This document shows, one piece after another, positions 1 to 10,874 of a stretch of DNA of 64,000 bases. Location of the stretch: assembly GCA_022695795.1 (NCBI GenBank), contig MU404149.1, forward strand, positions 104,655-168,654. Reading direction: 5' to 3'. The stretch is from Biscogniauxia marginata. Its lineage: Eukaryota; Ascomycota; Sordariomycetes; Xylariales; Xylariaceae. The translations under genes were made by a program, and so were the position numbers. The notes under the pieces were generated by a model. That model was not told the DNA's origin, searched no databases, and saw only the letters and a list, made by a program, of their open reading frames with translations. The stretch's first letter is position 1, and every line of letters begins with the position of its first letter.

Positions 1-3000
1 AGGGAGTAAATCAGCCTCCATTCTTTCCTTAGCGGCAAGCCCTGCCTCGGATTGCTGCGATGCCTCGGCGATCAATTGGAGGTTAATGGCTTCAGACTCG
101 CTATCCATAACTATGTCCTCGTCCATAGACCAAGTTTCTTGCGAGCCCTGTTCTTTAGGTACTACTTCTTGGCCTGAAGCGTCTCGCGGAGGGTTAGGAG
201 AGATGTCCTTGTCGGGTTTATCGTCATTGTCCTCCATTGGCACATCAACCTCCCCTGGTACTAGCGCGTTACTCTGAGAATATACCATGTCACAGGCAGA
301 TGGTATTTGGCTATCTGATACTGCGTCGACGCCTTCCGCATTTGCGTGCTTGCGATATCGGCGTTTCTTGCTACCCGAATCCTGGTTCTTTTCCGAGACT
401 CGCTTTCGTTTCGTCTTCAATTCTTTGCTAGACAATCGAGTATCCTCAGCATCAGTAGGGGTTGATGGAATAGCTGATGAAGCTTCGCTGCTCTGACTGC
501 CCTCCATCGCCGTATGGGACGTCTCTGATTTAGTATTGACAGTGATGCTGTCCATTGCATGTGATCCAGCCTTGTGAGCCTTATCTGGTGACTCTATGTT
601 ATCATTGGACAGAGATGCGCGTTTTCTTGAGTCAATCTCAATTACAAGACGTGCCATGCTTCTCTCTTCGCCATCACTGACATCGAAAGACCGGCTGTTG
701 GGGGGTAGGCCTGCAGCTTGTATAGCTTCTAACCTCTTGGCAGTATTGCTACGAAGTATCCGGGAGCTATGTTGCGCAGAGCTAGTCGGAGCGTCCACAA
801 ATTCGGTATTGGCAGATATGGGTGTCTCTTGCGCTTTGGGTGGGTGCATATTGGGCGGAGTTCCCGGTCGTTCAAACGAAGGCCTGTTGAGGGATTCGTC
901 ACGAGATAAGTCAATATCTGCATCTGTCGAAGGGCACTGTGACCCATCTTCAGATACCTGCTCGGTGGGTAGAATAGGCTCGCTGTCGGGTTCAGTTGCT
1001 ATGATATCTTCCTGGGCTTTGCTTGGGCTGTCCTGGTCAGCTGGATTCTGTGCCTGAACCATGAGTTGACGGGCGTGCAGTGGAGATCCGAGAACTGGAG
1101 AGGATGATATTTGATAGTCCTCTAGCATGCTATTGCTTCTAGATCGTGATCTCATTTCCGGAAGTAGGATTCGACGGGGCTCCGGGGGAGATGAGGGAAC
1201 ATCGTCCGTCATTTCATGGTCGTCATCTATGATAGTAGTTTGGCCACGCCGGGGAGTTGGTGTAGAAGATATGTAATCCTCAAAGCTGCGGTGGCCCTCG
1301 GGGGTAGTAGCTCGTACTTGCAGGGCTATATCAGATCGTTGAGGAGGCTGAGCAGATTTCGATATGGAATTGGCTTTCTCAATGCTAGACCGGATCGTAG
1401 GAAACAATGCAGCATTCTCCTGCTGCCGCTCCCGAACCTCCTTCTGTCGGTCTGTCAAGACTTGCGATTCCACCGCATTACCAATCGGTGAAGACGACTC
1501 GATAGCAGCGAATTGAATTTGAGAATCATCATGGCGCAGTCTAGCAGATCCACTCCGCCTAGTAGACTTCGATTGAGAAGCTCTAGGTGTGGTCTCAGAC
1601 CAACGCTTCGTTGATAAAGACAGCTGGACAGATTCAGGGGTTATCGAATGTCTAGATGATAGGCGTTTCGTTTGGGGGGTGGCCTGCTGGCCCGCGTTGG
1701 GTGATGTATTTAAGGCAGACAGATCATCTTGAGATGCAACGAAAGATTGTTGTTGTTGCCCACGGGGCTCGTAACTCGAAACCTCCAAACCGGGCAATAC
1801 AATATCAACATAAGGCTGTAGTGAGATAAGCACCTCTTTGAGTGTTTCTGGATATTCGATTTTGTCGGCCTGCTCAAAAGCTTGGTTCCATATAGTTGAA
1901 ATTGTATTGACCATGTGTCTGTGTTTACTTCGGAATGCTGAGCAAAGCAGCGGCTCAATAGCATCAAGCTGAAAATTGTCGAGAGAACCTGAGCCCTCAA
2001 AAAGGCTACAGATTCGGTCCCATAGTTTCATGGCCTACTATCCGTTAGTAACACGTACGACAAAAGAAATTGGGCCGGGTACGTACAGCTTCTGATACCG
2101 TAGAGGATTGTCTGCTGCCATACCGACCATTCGCATCTTGAACCCACAGACCAAGGCCCTGTTGCAATTGAACCAGACTTTTGTAGACAAGTACCTGGCT
2201 AGACCGCGTCAAGAAATTTAGAACTTCTTTAAGTACAAGTACAACAACCTCGCCATGATTCAGATCTCCCATATGCTCGTATGCCGTCTCCAGTAACCGA
2301 TTTGTTAGGCGATAAAGGTAATCGAAGGGGTCAAACGAAGCTGATCTAGAGCCGGCGACAGAAGTTCCCCACAAGCGTCGGCGAGCAGCATCGAGCGCCT
2401 GACGGTCTCGAGGTTGCCTCGCGGCAGAGATTAACTCAATGCCGCATTTGAGGGTGTTTAGGGATGTATCTAGCCTAGCGTCTACAGAGAGGCTCTCAAA
2501 CACCATCTTAGACAGAGGCTCCACAACCCCAATAGCACAACCAGCTTCGCCCGTCTCTTCGGTAGCCCGAGATACTAGCAGTTGAAAGAGCGATGACCAC
2601 TCATCCCATGGAAGGTTGGGCGTGTATTTGATGCCTCGTTCTAAGTGTTTGATAATCTCGCGGTACTCGTGGCCAATCGAGGGCTCGCTGCCAGAATCAG
2701 GTGTTAAATGGCTGGACTGACTACTTTCTAGAGACGACGAAAGGACTCCAGAGATAAAGACCCACGAGCCAAATGGACAAGGCCCATCCGCCGGTAGTGT
2801 CTGTATCAGCTCTTGGGCAAGATCTCTTCCAGCACGAGGGGACCGCGCAAGTGCGAAGGGACTAAAGACAGTCTTGATTAAATTTGACAGCCCTTCACTG
2901 TCTGGAATCGTCGGGGGTAGCGCCGAGAGGATCGCAAAGAGGTGGTGCAGGGGGGCCCTGATGAGGCCTTGCCCCTTGCCAGGACGGCGTGAGGGTGTTG

Positions 3001-5131
3001 CTATTGGAATAAAGGCATTTTGCTTGTTCATTGAGAGAAGCTTCTCGGTGAAAGGCAAGAGACCAAGCGAGTCTACCATCGTCACTAAGTACTTCTCGGT
3101 GGCATCCAGAAATCTCTGATATGTATCAGCATCGCCACTCGGGTCACTAGGCCCAGCTGTCCATATTTTGAGCAAGAGGCCGAAGGCATGCGCTACAAAG
3201 GCTGCTGTGTCTGTTGATACCTTGACCTCCTTGGACGCGGCAGCAGCCACAGCACCAACGAGCGACCGCCACAGCTTAAGGGAACTGGAATCTAGGTAAG
3301 AGAGGGTTAAAAAGGTTCTCCTTAAGATGGTTTCCACGACGAGAAAGACTCTAGGTGCGTTTCGTCTGACCCATTTCGGATCTAAAGCCGGTAGATCGTC
3401 CGGGCTCACTAGAACATTTTCGGCTATTCGGTCTTCCTTCCAAAGCCGTGGGGTAGATGAGTTGAAGAGCCCGGTTAATATGAGGGCTGCCTGGGTCAAC
3501 CCTTCCTGATTAATAGAGCTGAGCTCTTCAACAGACTTTCCGTCAGTACCAGAAGATGTCAATTGCTGCATCAGGGGTCGGACGCAGGAATCCCAGTAAC
3601 TGTCAAGCTGGGCAGAACTAGAGTTGGGCTTGAAGGCGTAGTAGTAGAGGTTGCAGACACTACCTATGACAACCTTTCGCAACTCTTCCAGCTGCTTGCT
3701 AGTGACCTTCCGCTTGAGTTGACTTATGAATGGTTGGCACACAGTCCCGATCGTTTTAGAGAATGATGATTCGTGGAGTTGCAAAGCATAGACGAGGCGG
3801 TTCCAAGCGTAATTCGCTTCTATCTTAGTGTGATAATCACCACTATTGAAGCATTTCTGAATGATCTCAAGCCATGGCGCGAAGAATTCCCAACGGTCGA
3901 CAGGACATCTAAGCAAGAGAATGACAACGCTCCATATCTGCGGGACGGCGGCTGAATCTTGCTTCTCCTTTGCCATGGCCATCAACCTTTGCACGTAGTA
4001 TTCGATATACCTCGTTTCATCTGCTGTCAACTGGAGGATTTCCATGACTCTCCTGGAGAGCTGCTTCTCTTTGCCGACGGTGAAACTAGCCTCGAGACCT
4101 AGGGCAATGGCAGCAGCGCGGATTTCTTTCATGCTACTAAGCATGTCGGTAAATAAATCGAGAAGCCAGTCAGAATGGATGACCATGTGAGTCCTTGACT
4201 GCTTGATCAACCTCCGATATATCAATAGCCGAGACATGATGATACTCTTTCCTTGAAGATGCTCTTCGATCTTATGAAGCGAGGCCACCAGCCGCCCAAC
4301 GCGGTCCACGGTCATAACCTTGGGTGGGAAATCTTGGAATGTGACAACTTGCATCAAGTGCCTGGCCACGTCTTTAGGCGTTGAATGGTCCTCGAACGAG
4401 CGGATGCAGTGGTCGACGATGAAAACCCCGAAATCGGGTGACAGCGTCGAAGCGATAGCGGGGAAATGGAGGAAAGTGATGAGCAGGGTGAGGGCATGGT
4501 TCACCAAAGACGAGTCAAGATTCCCATTGGGGCCTTTGGTGGTGACATCTCGCTGTATGAACTGCATGAAGAGACTCATTTTGTCCTGGAGGGCGATGCG
4601 ATCAGGCAAACTGTTGGAGGCCCTCAGCGCTCGTACCAATAACATATATGCATCGAGCTTGGAGTCTCGATCGGCTCCAGCTATCTGTTTAATGGTCGAG
4701 GCTAGCATGGTGGATAGATTGATGCGGCGATTCGCCTCGTCGCTACCGGCAGATGGGTCCAGGGGGTTTGGAGGAGCAGGACTCGAAGATTGTTTCAATA
4801 TGGACTTGACAGGTCTCGACGAAGCGGCTGACGAGACGGGCGTGGATTGCTTATGAGCATTTTCCTTGTCGGCATACGTGGGAGCTTCTCGGTACTCGGC
4901 CTGGACGGTGAACTCGACCTTCTTCCTCGTTCTTCGCGAACTCGGATTGGTCGAATCGGCGGAGTCGGGGGAGTAGTTCGGAGGCGTGTGAAGGGTTACT
5001 CGGGAATTGAGTGGGTGCCGAACAAGAAGCTGCTTTGGGTCGGCGTCGCTCTGTTTCTCTCGCGGTGGTGTCGGCGGTCTCGTAGGCAATGCTTCCAGAC
5101 CTCTAGATACGGCCGCTCCTTGGGGTATCAT
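1..5131 (-). CDS. rif1: Telomere/replication-timing factor Rif1, 3' end off the window
   Basis: Rif1 binds chromatin and telomeric regions and recruits protein phosphatase 1 to oppose DDK at replication origins (family knowledge). Exon 1 is 5131..2087 (1015 codons). A 52-nt intron, 2086..2035, has a GTACGT donor and a TACTAAC branch point. Exon 2 starts at 2034 and stays open for 678 codons to position 1, so the C-terminus is missing. The N-terminus carries the proline-rich LPTRPPTPPRE, a KVEF motif (residues 71-74, RVxF type) and SILK (110-113), both PP1-docking signatures. Residues ~130-950 are helical and HEAT-like, the Rif1 N-terminal domain. The rest is Ser/Thr/Glu-rich and disordered, with a charged patch containing DRQKEVRERQQ that I recall from fungal Rif1. 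ATG at 5131 is chosen because the conserved proline-rich start follows at once. It is the only minus-strand gene here and faces ric8 across a shared upstream region. Long plus-strand frames inside 4320-5296 are antisense shadows. Confidence 0.9.
2035..2086 (-). other. rif1 intron (52 nt)
   Basis: Read on the minus strand: donor GTACGT at 2086, branch site TACTAAC around 2050-2044, acceptor TAG ending at 2035. It lies between codons (phase 0). The alternative acceptor three bases upstream (AG at 2038) would insert an in-frame TAG codon, so the downstream acceptor is the productive one. Confidence 0.8.
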
Positions 5132-6566
5132 GGCTACGAAACCAACCGCTTTCCGGACCTGTCAGCCCACACCACGACGAGGAATCGCTCAGGAGTCCTC
5201 AGATCATGTGTCGCCCGCCCAGATTGGATTATCGAAGAAAAGAAAAAAGAAATCAGAGAATCAGAAACCAGCGAAGAGGCACACAATGATCAATGAGCAA
5301 CAGAACCCACAAAGAATGAGGACGAAAAAGAACGAGAAGGGAAGCAATCCCTTTGGATGTATGGGATTGTAGTGAGTATGCAGAAGCCAGCCAGCCTGGG
5401 GCTGTTGGGGCGATTAATTGAAACCCTGCACTAATAATCGTTAGTGTAAAACGCGACGCGGTAAGCTTTTCGCGCGACCAGCTTTGCGACGCGAGATGGA
5501 TCCCCACTTTAGCACCCAAAAAGGGACTTTAATAGGTCGCGTAAATGGCGATGGCCAGCTCTGCCAGCCTCTCCCCGCACGCTGTGCAAGGGCCCGGGGC
5601 CCACTCGGGTCGGGTGGCTCGTGCTTCGTGACTCTTCCCATGTACCAGCCCCATTATGTAATGTACATGCATGTAGGTACTATATATGCAGGTAATGAAG
5701 ATACCCAAGTGCCCGTGCAAACCTTAGCCATGGATGACGGCAGCACGGGCGAGAGGACAACTACTAGACTACGCACTAATAAAGGTGCTAAGGTAGATCC
5801 CATCACCTCCAACTCGGCAGCTCGGACGACAACGCAACACGGTGACAACCACGGCAACTTACTGGTTGGCCCGTCTAGCTACGAGTACCTTATGTACGGT
5901 GTTATCCTTGCTGCACGCACTAAATCAACCCCTGCAGCTCAAAGCTGAAGTCCGGCTCTTTCGACTCCCCGGCAAATCCAACGGCCCTCGCCAGTTGACA
6001 TCGTGAAGCGCCCTCTTTCATCATACTTTGCTTACGCTCCGGGTATCCTTGTGCAACGTGCCTTCGGGAACTAATCATCCACTGCCAATCCAGTAACACT
6101 ACATCTGAACTTCAACCTATCGTCGTTTTAACTACCTAACCTATTCAGCCGTGCCTTGAAGGGGACCATAGCACTCAACCCAACTTCGAGTACGTCTGAT
6201 CACTCACCATTCCGTCGGTAATCCCCCCTGCAGTTGTCTAGTGCCTTCGTTCTACCTATTATTCATTGTTATTGTCTTAAGAGCCGCGGCCATCAAGATA
6301 ATCATTCGGAATTATTAAAATTATTACTGTCTCCCATGTTTTCTGCTTTGCCCCAATCCTCCGCCCTCCAGGACGTAACCTAGCCCCTTGGCCGGCCATT
6401 GCTTACTTTCTCTGATGTCTACCTGCTGATATGACTGCGATTTATGTATCAAATTCTTACAATGTTTTCTTCACAGTCTGCTAGACCTCGGCAAGGGCCA
6501 CTCCGAAGGCTTTTCTCCTCAAACCACCGCCGGCCTAACCCAGAAGAACAACCAGTACTTCCCCGC
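5132..6566. promoter_or_regulatory. Divergent rif1/ric8 intergenic region
   Basis: This 1.4-kb gap separates the rif1 start (minus) from the ric8 start (plus), so it must hold both promoters. The rif1-proximal half carries a cluster of ACGCG-type boxes at ~5450-5543 (separate entry). The ric8-proximal part (6000-6440) is pyrimidine-rich, as is usual for fungal leaders. A 154-codon plus-strand frame at 5484-5948 crosses the box cluster, has no recognisable domain and is judged non-coding. Confidence 0.55.
5450..5543. promoter_or_regulatory. Cluster of ACGCGA / CGCG boxes upstream of rif1
   Basis: Within 95 bases lie AACGCGACGCGG (from 5450), CGCGCGACC (5471), GCGACGCGAG (5486) and TCGCGT (5537, i.e. 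ACGCGA on the other strand). They sit ~320-410 bases upstream of the rif1 ATG. ACGCG-core elements resemble the MluI cell-cycle box bound by MBF/SBF-type APSES factors that drive G1/S genes in fungi. That fits a replication-control gene but is inference; the boxes could also act on ric8. Confidence 0.45.
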
Positions 6567-8206
6567 ATGGCGCAGAATCCTCAGCAGCAGCTAGGGGCTG
6601 CCCTCCTCACAGGTCCAGGTGAGCAGCTCATGCTGACACCAAGTAGCTCGATGCTGACCGCTCTTCTTATAGAGAAGCTGGCCGCTGTGACCCAACTTGT
6701 GGACAAGTTAAATCAGGACCTTAGCGACATCAACCTTCTCCCGCACCGTAAGTCAAAATCATATAACTTGTTGGCTACATAATACTAAGAGTCCTTTTCC
6801 GAAGAACGGGATGCAGCGCTGGAAGAGCTGAAATTATATGGCCGAGACCCGCACAATGCAGACCCTATTTTCACCAAGAAGGTAGCTCGGAAACCTGCCA
6901 AGAGCCCTATGTAAAATACTAATCCATTTAAGGGGATCGAGACACTCACTCGGCATGCGTTCAACAGTCCCTCTAGTACGACGTCTAGGAATGCCATGCG
7001 TTGTCTCTGTAATGCCCTGCTTCTAGAAGAAAATACCCGGCAGATATTTGTCGACCTTGGCTACGAGGCGAAGGCTTGCAATAAGCTTAAGAACGATAGT
7101 CGTGACGACGAGTTTCTAGTTTCAAGGATATTGTTCCTGATAACCTATGGTACTAATGCCGACCTTTCTGAGCTCATTGACAAGCATCATCTCGCGGATG
7201 CTATAGTCAAGAACTTGGAACGACATGCGAAACGTCATGCCACTGGGAAGCCGGCGACGGATCCGATGGAAGATATGGCATTGACAGAGACGTTAAAACT
7301 GTTGTTCAACATAACCCATTGGTGCAAAGACCGAGTTTCGTCATTCACGCCAGCTATCCCTCACATCATCGCCATCTTATGCAAAGGCGCCTTTCAAACA
7401 CAGAAGACGTTGGATAACCCAGTCGGCTCCCTAGTTAATGTTCTGCTAAACCTAGATATCGGAGCAAAAGACGTCCACTCCGCTCTGTATCCCCAGGCCG
7501 AGCCTAAGATCTTGGCCGACCATCTGATAGAGCTACTGGTACGATCGAAGACGGTATACTCTGAAAAGGACCTTGATAGTTCGGTCACAGCTTTAATTGG
7601 TGTGATACGTGCTATCCATGAGTATGCACCGGAAGACGTAAGGAGTTCCATACGTGAGAAACTTTTGCCTACAGAGGAGGACAGAAAGCAGGTACTCGGC
7701 CGTAGTAACTCACTGGCCTCCTGGCTTCTAAAGAATTCGACTAATCCAGCCTCGCCCGAGCTTCGAAATACAATATCTGATCTGCTGTTTGACATGTCCG
7801 ATAAGGACGCTTCGAAATTTGTCGAAAACGTCGGGTATGGCTTTGCCTCGGGCTTCCTTTACAACAGGAATGTGCCAATTCCTCAAAATGCGTCAGAGGC
7901 GTTCTGCACTACACCCGGAGGCACCAATAGGCTTGTCAATCCAGTGACGGGCCAGTATATGAATTCGGAGAAGGAACCTAAAGGCCCCCCGATGACCGAG
8001 GATGAGAAAATCAGAGAAGCAGAGAGGCTTTTTGTCCTATTTGAGAGGTAAGACTAACCCATCGATATGTGCGTGGCTATTGCTTACAGGTTATATGCAG
8101 GCTGAGAGCAAATGGGATTATCACGGCTGAAAATCCGGTGCGGACAGCTGTACAAGAGGGCCGGTTTGAAGAGCTACCAGACGATTACAATGAGGAACTT
8201 GATTGA
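6567..8206 (+). CDS. ric8: Ric8/synembryn, G-alpha guanine nucleotide exchange factor
   Basis: Cytosolic armadillo-like exchange factor and folding chaperone for heterotrimeric G-alpha subunits (family knowledge). Exons: 6567..6618, 6673..6747, 6790..6881, 6933..8047, 8101..8206, joining to 479 residues, the usual fungal Ric8 length. Introns are 54, 42, 51 and 53 nt. Diagnostic conserved blocks are LKLYGRDPHNADPIFTK, GIETLTRHAFNS, FVDLGYEAKACNKLKND and EAERLFVLFERLRANGI, the last formed across the final splice. The acidic C-terminus ends ELPDDYNEELD. The start is uncertain: an in-frame ATG at 6444 or 6462 would add 41 or 35 residues that are Arg-rich and poor in acidic residues. I prefer 6567 for family length and because LTGPEKL follows closely. 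The 42-nt intron is short and its branch site is unclear, so that junction is the least certain. The first intron is a multiple of three, so its retention keeps the frame open. Confidence 0.88.
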
Positions 8207-9633
8207 AGTAAATTGGATAGACTTGTAAGCGCAGGAATACATGACACCATGGGTACGGTAGAGTTGTACAAGACATAGGAGCATGTATCTACCATAGAGG
8301 TACCAATGTCTTGGGCGTTGACGGTAATCAAAAACCAGGTTAGGATTGAGCACACGAAACACACTATTAGCGACTGAACTCGGGGATATCTTCCCAGTAG
8401 GTCCATTTCATGGAACATTCGATGCTGCATGCAATTCGATGCCGCGAGCGATATGGAGACACCCCTATTGTGGGTAAACATGACAGTAGCCTCGTGTCAG
8501 TGGCCGAATTCTTCGGCCCGAAGCGATGTATGCATGATTTATAAGTGAACAGTATAGTACCTATGCGCAGAAGGTTAGCTAGGTACATACCTACCCACCA
8601 GGTAGTTTATAATTGCTAGAGGCGTGCGGAGTGAGTAAGGTTCGTCCAAGCAAGCTAAGGGCTGTTAATATCTTGGTGGGAGAAGAGCGTCAGGAGGCTT
8701 ACCTATCATACCTTCAAGGCAGAAGTATACCTGGGTAATGTGGATTTTTTTATTGCATCCTTTTTTATCTCTGAAGCACGTGTATATTGATACTTTAGGT
8801 ACCTACCTAGGTATACATCTGAGGCAAATGGGCGTGCCATGAAAAGTGCCTACATGTATTCAATACCTAGGTAGGTATGATCATTTAAACAGCTACTTAC
8901 ATGGCAGGTACCTGTGTACCAACATGTAGGGAAGGAAGACAGGCACGACCACTACCTACAAACAGTTGTAGGAGGTACCTACCTAACCATACCTAGGTAG
9001 CAAGCCACCTACGAGGAATTACCTACCTATGTACTTACCAATAAACCTAACGTACCTGACTACCTGCCTTACGGGGATACCCTTCGTACAGACTACCTCT
9101 GTTGAGCCTCAAAGCCTAGCATGCAAACCAAAAAGACCCCCAATATTCCCTTCTTCTAATTCGATCGAATTTCTAATCTACGTGCATACTCTACGTAGAC
9201 GTCGCCAACCTTTTCTCTGAAATATTGGTCAACAGGTAGAGATAACATAAAACGTTAAGTATTCGAAGGTGTGTGCACTCTTCATTGTTTCCTATGTATC
9301 CTATTGGGAGACACTTACCTCTCTGCATCACTGCCTGGAAATCGTCAAATAATCCCCCTTGGCACACCTTTCTAACCAGCATCTGTTGACCAGGTGAGAG
9401 AAAGAAAGCCATCCTGCTGCATGGTGGCTGTTCATCAAGCCGTTCTCTCAACAACACTCCGACACCCTCCTTCACTCTCCACTAGTGCACATTTCCTCTT
9501 TCTCCTTCAACGACAAGATCTACCTTGTCATCGCCTTTCTTTTTCTTCATCCATCCCCACGACTACGCCAGTCACAGACCATCCCTGCAGCGTCACCCTA
9601 AGATCACCTTTCACTTGAGACGTAACAAGCAAG
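8207..9633. other. Gene-free stretch with a dispersed TAGGTACC repeat cluster
   Basis: No gene is supported here. 8796-9070 is crowded with TAGGTACC, ACCTACCTAGG and partial copies in both orientations (see repeat entry). From ~9400 the sequence turns pyrimidine-rich, with repeated CTTTCTC/CTCC blocks, and looks like the promoter and 5' leader of the chromodomain gene starting at 9634. Confidence 0.5.
8796..9070. repeat. Cluster of palindromic CCTA/TAGG tetranucleotide motifs
   Basis: At least ten copies of ACCTACCT, TAGGTACC, CCTAGGTAGG or close variants occur in ~275 bases, several forming the self-complementary ACCTACCTAGGT core. Shorter copies recur elsewhere between genes (15361-15393, 38699-38712, 46541-46572, 61193-61210) and none was noticed in an assigned exon. 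It is a genome-habit intergenic repeat, not a tandem array. Confidence 0.7.
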
Positions 9634-10874
9634 ATGGCTGAGATGACATCTTCAGCTGCCTTAAGCGATACCAACACCCGAGGCATCCTCTGGGATGACC
9701 CCTTCGAGGAGGATATCGATCAAGGCCCCAGTAACATCCAGTCGTTGGAGTGAGTCTCTCGTTTTTATGTGCCTCGCGTTTATTACCTAAGCAACCGTCG
9801 TCCGTCCTACTGCTTGCCTATCATTTCGTTTGCATGTCCCCACCTCCTCCCTTCCTGGGTTTCGTCCTATTAATTCATTTTTTCTCCTGCCCGCCATCTG
9901 CTTTCTCTAAACAAAACTATATTCACCCCCTCCCCCCACAGTAAAGTTGCTAACAGGTTAACTTAGCGCCATGAAAGGGGACGATAATGGAGATCAGCCA
10001 GAGGAGGACCCTGGGGAAGATGTTAAAAACAATACTAAAGGCACAGGCAAAGCTGCCAAGTCCAAGCGGAAGAAGCAACAACGCCATAAGCATGGCGTCC
10101 GTACGACTCAAGCTCCTGCACAGGACGGTGAGAATGATGATAAGGACTCGACTGATAACGACAGCATTTCTGCCAGAGCCGGCGGTGCGGACACATCTCA
10201 CAAGGGCAAAGGCAAGAATGCCATTGTCCGCCTAGATCCTCTGGGCGAAGACGAGAATGGTGATGCTGACGGAGACGGTGGCATAGGTGATCGATACCAG
10301 ATTGCCGGGGATACTAGTGCTGAGCAGGCCGTTGGGAGAAAAGGGGGACGAAGCCGTCCGTCAAAAGCTGCAACGGGGACGCTTTCCACAGCTCCTCGCT
10401 CTTCTCACAACAAGAGGAAGCGAGGTGACGTGTCTGAAAGCAAACCTCGACGATCAAGTCGAGCTGCGGCAATATTCGCCACTGCTCAAATCACAGAGCA
10501 AAGCGTAAGTTCATTCCCATCAAGCTAGAAACGATAAGCACTGATAAAATGATCAGGTCAAACGACCCAAGGCCCATGTCGCGCCCGTAGCCGCTTCCGC
10601 CTCCAAAGGCAAGGCCACGGCTTCGAATGAAGCTACCCCCGCGTCTCAGCACAAGGCCAAGGCTCCTGCAGGCAAGAGCGCTCGGGGCCAGAAGCCGGAA
10701 TATGAAGTCGACAAGATCGTCAACTCGCGCCTGGACAAAGCAACGGGAAGCGTGGAGTACTTAGTCAAGTGGGCGGGATACCCTAGCTCGGCCAACACCT
10801 GGGAGCCTGCCGACAACCTCACGCACTGCCGCCAGAAGCTTGCGCGGTACCATTCGGCTCAGAGGGCCAAGTGA
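9634..10874 (+). CDS. Chromodomain protein with a single C-terminal chromodomain
   Basis: Predicted nuclear methyl-lysine reader, 323 residues. Exons: 9634..9749, 9967..10504, 10557..10874. Intron 1 (217 nt) starts GTGAGT; read through, it gives an immediate TGA, and only the TTAG acceptor at 9966 restores the frame. Intron 2 is 52 nt. Residues ~40-260 are low-complexity, alternating Asp/Glu/Gly-rich and Lys/Arg-rich stretches with several KRKK/KRKR-type nuclear signals. Residues ~265-315 form an HP1-like chromodomain. The three aromatic-cage positions are intact: Tyr267 in PEYEVDKIV, Trp290 in YLVKW and Tyr293 in AGYP, followed by NTWEP. No chromoshadow domain follows; the protein ends ~8 residues after the domain. 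It is therefore not canonical HP1. The cage suggests binding to trimethylated histone lysine, but specificity cannot be told. Start chosen: ATG in a good context (aagATGg) with a splice-compatible exon. Confidence 0.85.

Noticed and set aside
4320..5296. Plus-strand frames of 178 and 149 codons
   Set aside because: They are antisense to the conserved N-terminal half of rif1 and have no recognisable domain.
5484..5948. 154-codon plus-strand frame between rif1 and ric8
   Set aside because: Low-complexity translation, crosses the CGCG box cluster and promoter region, and has no domain or splice support.
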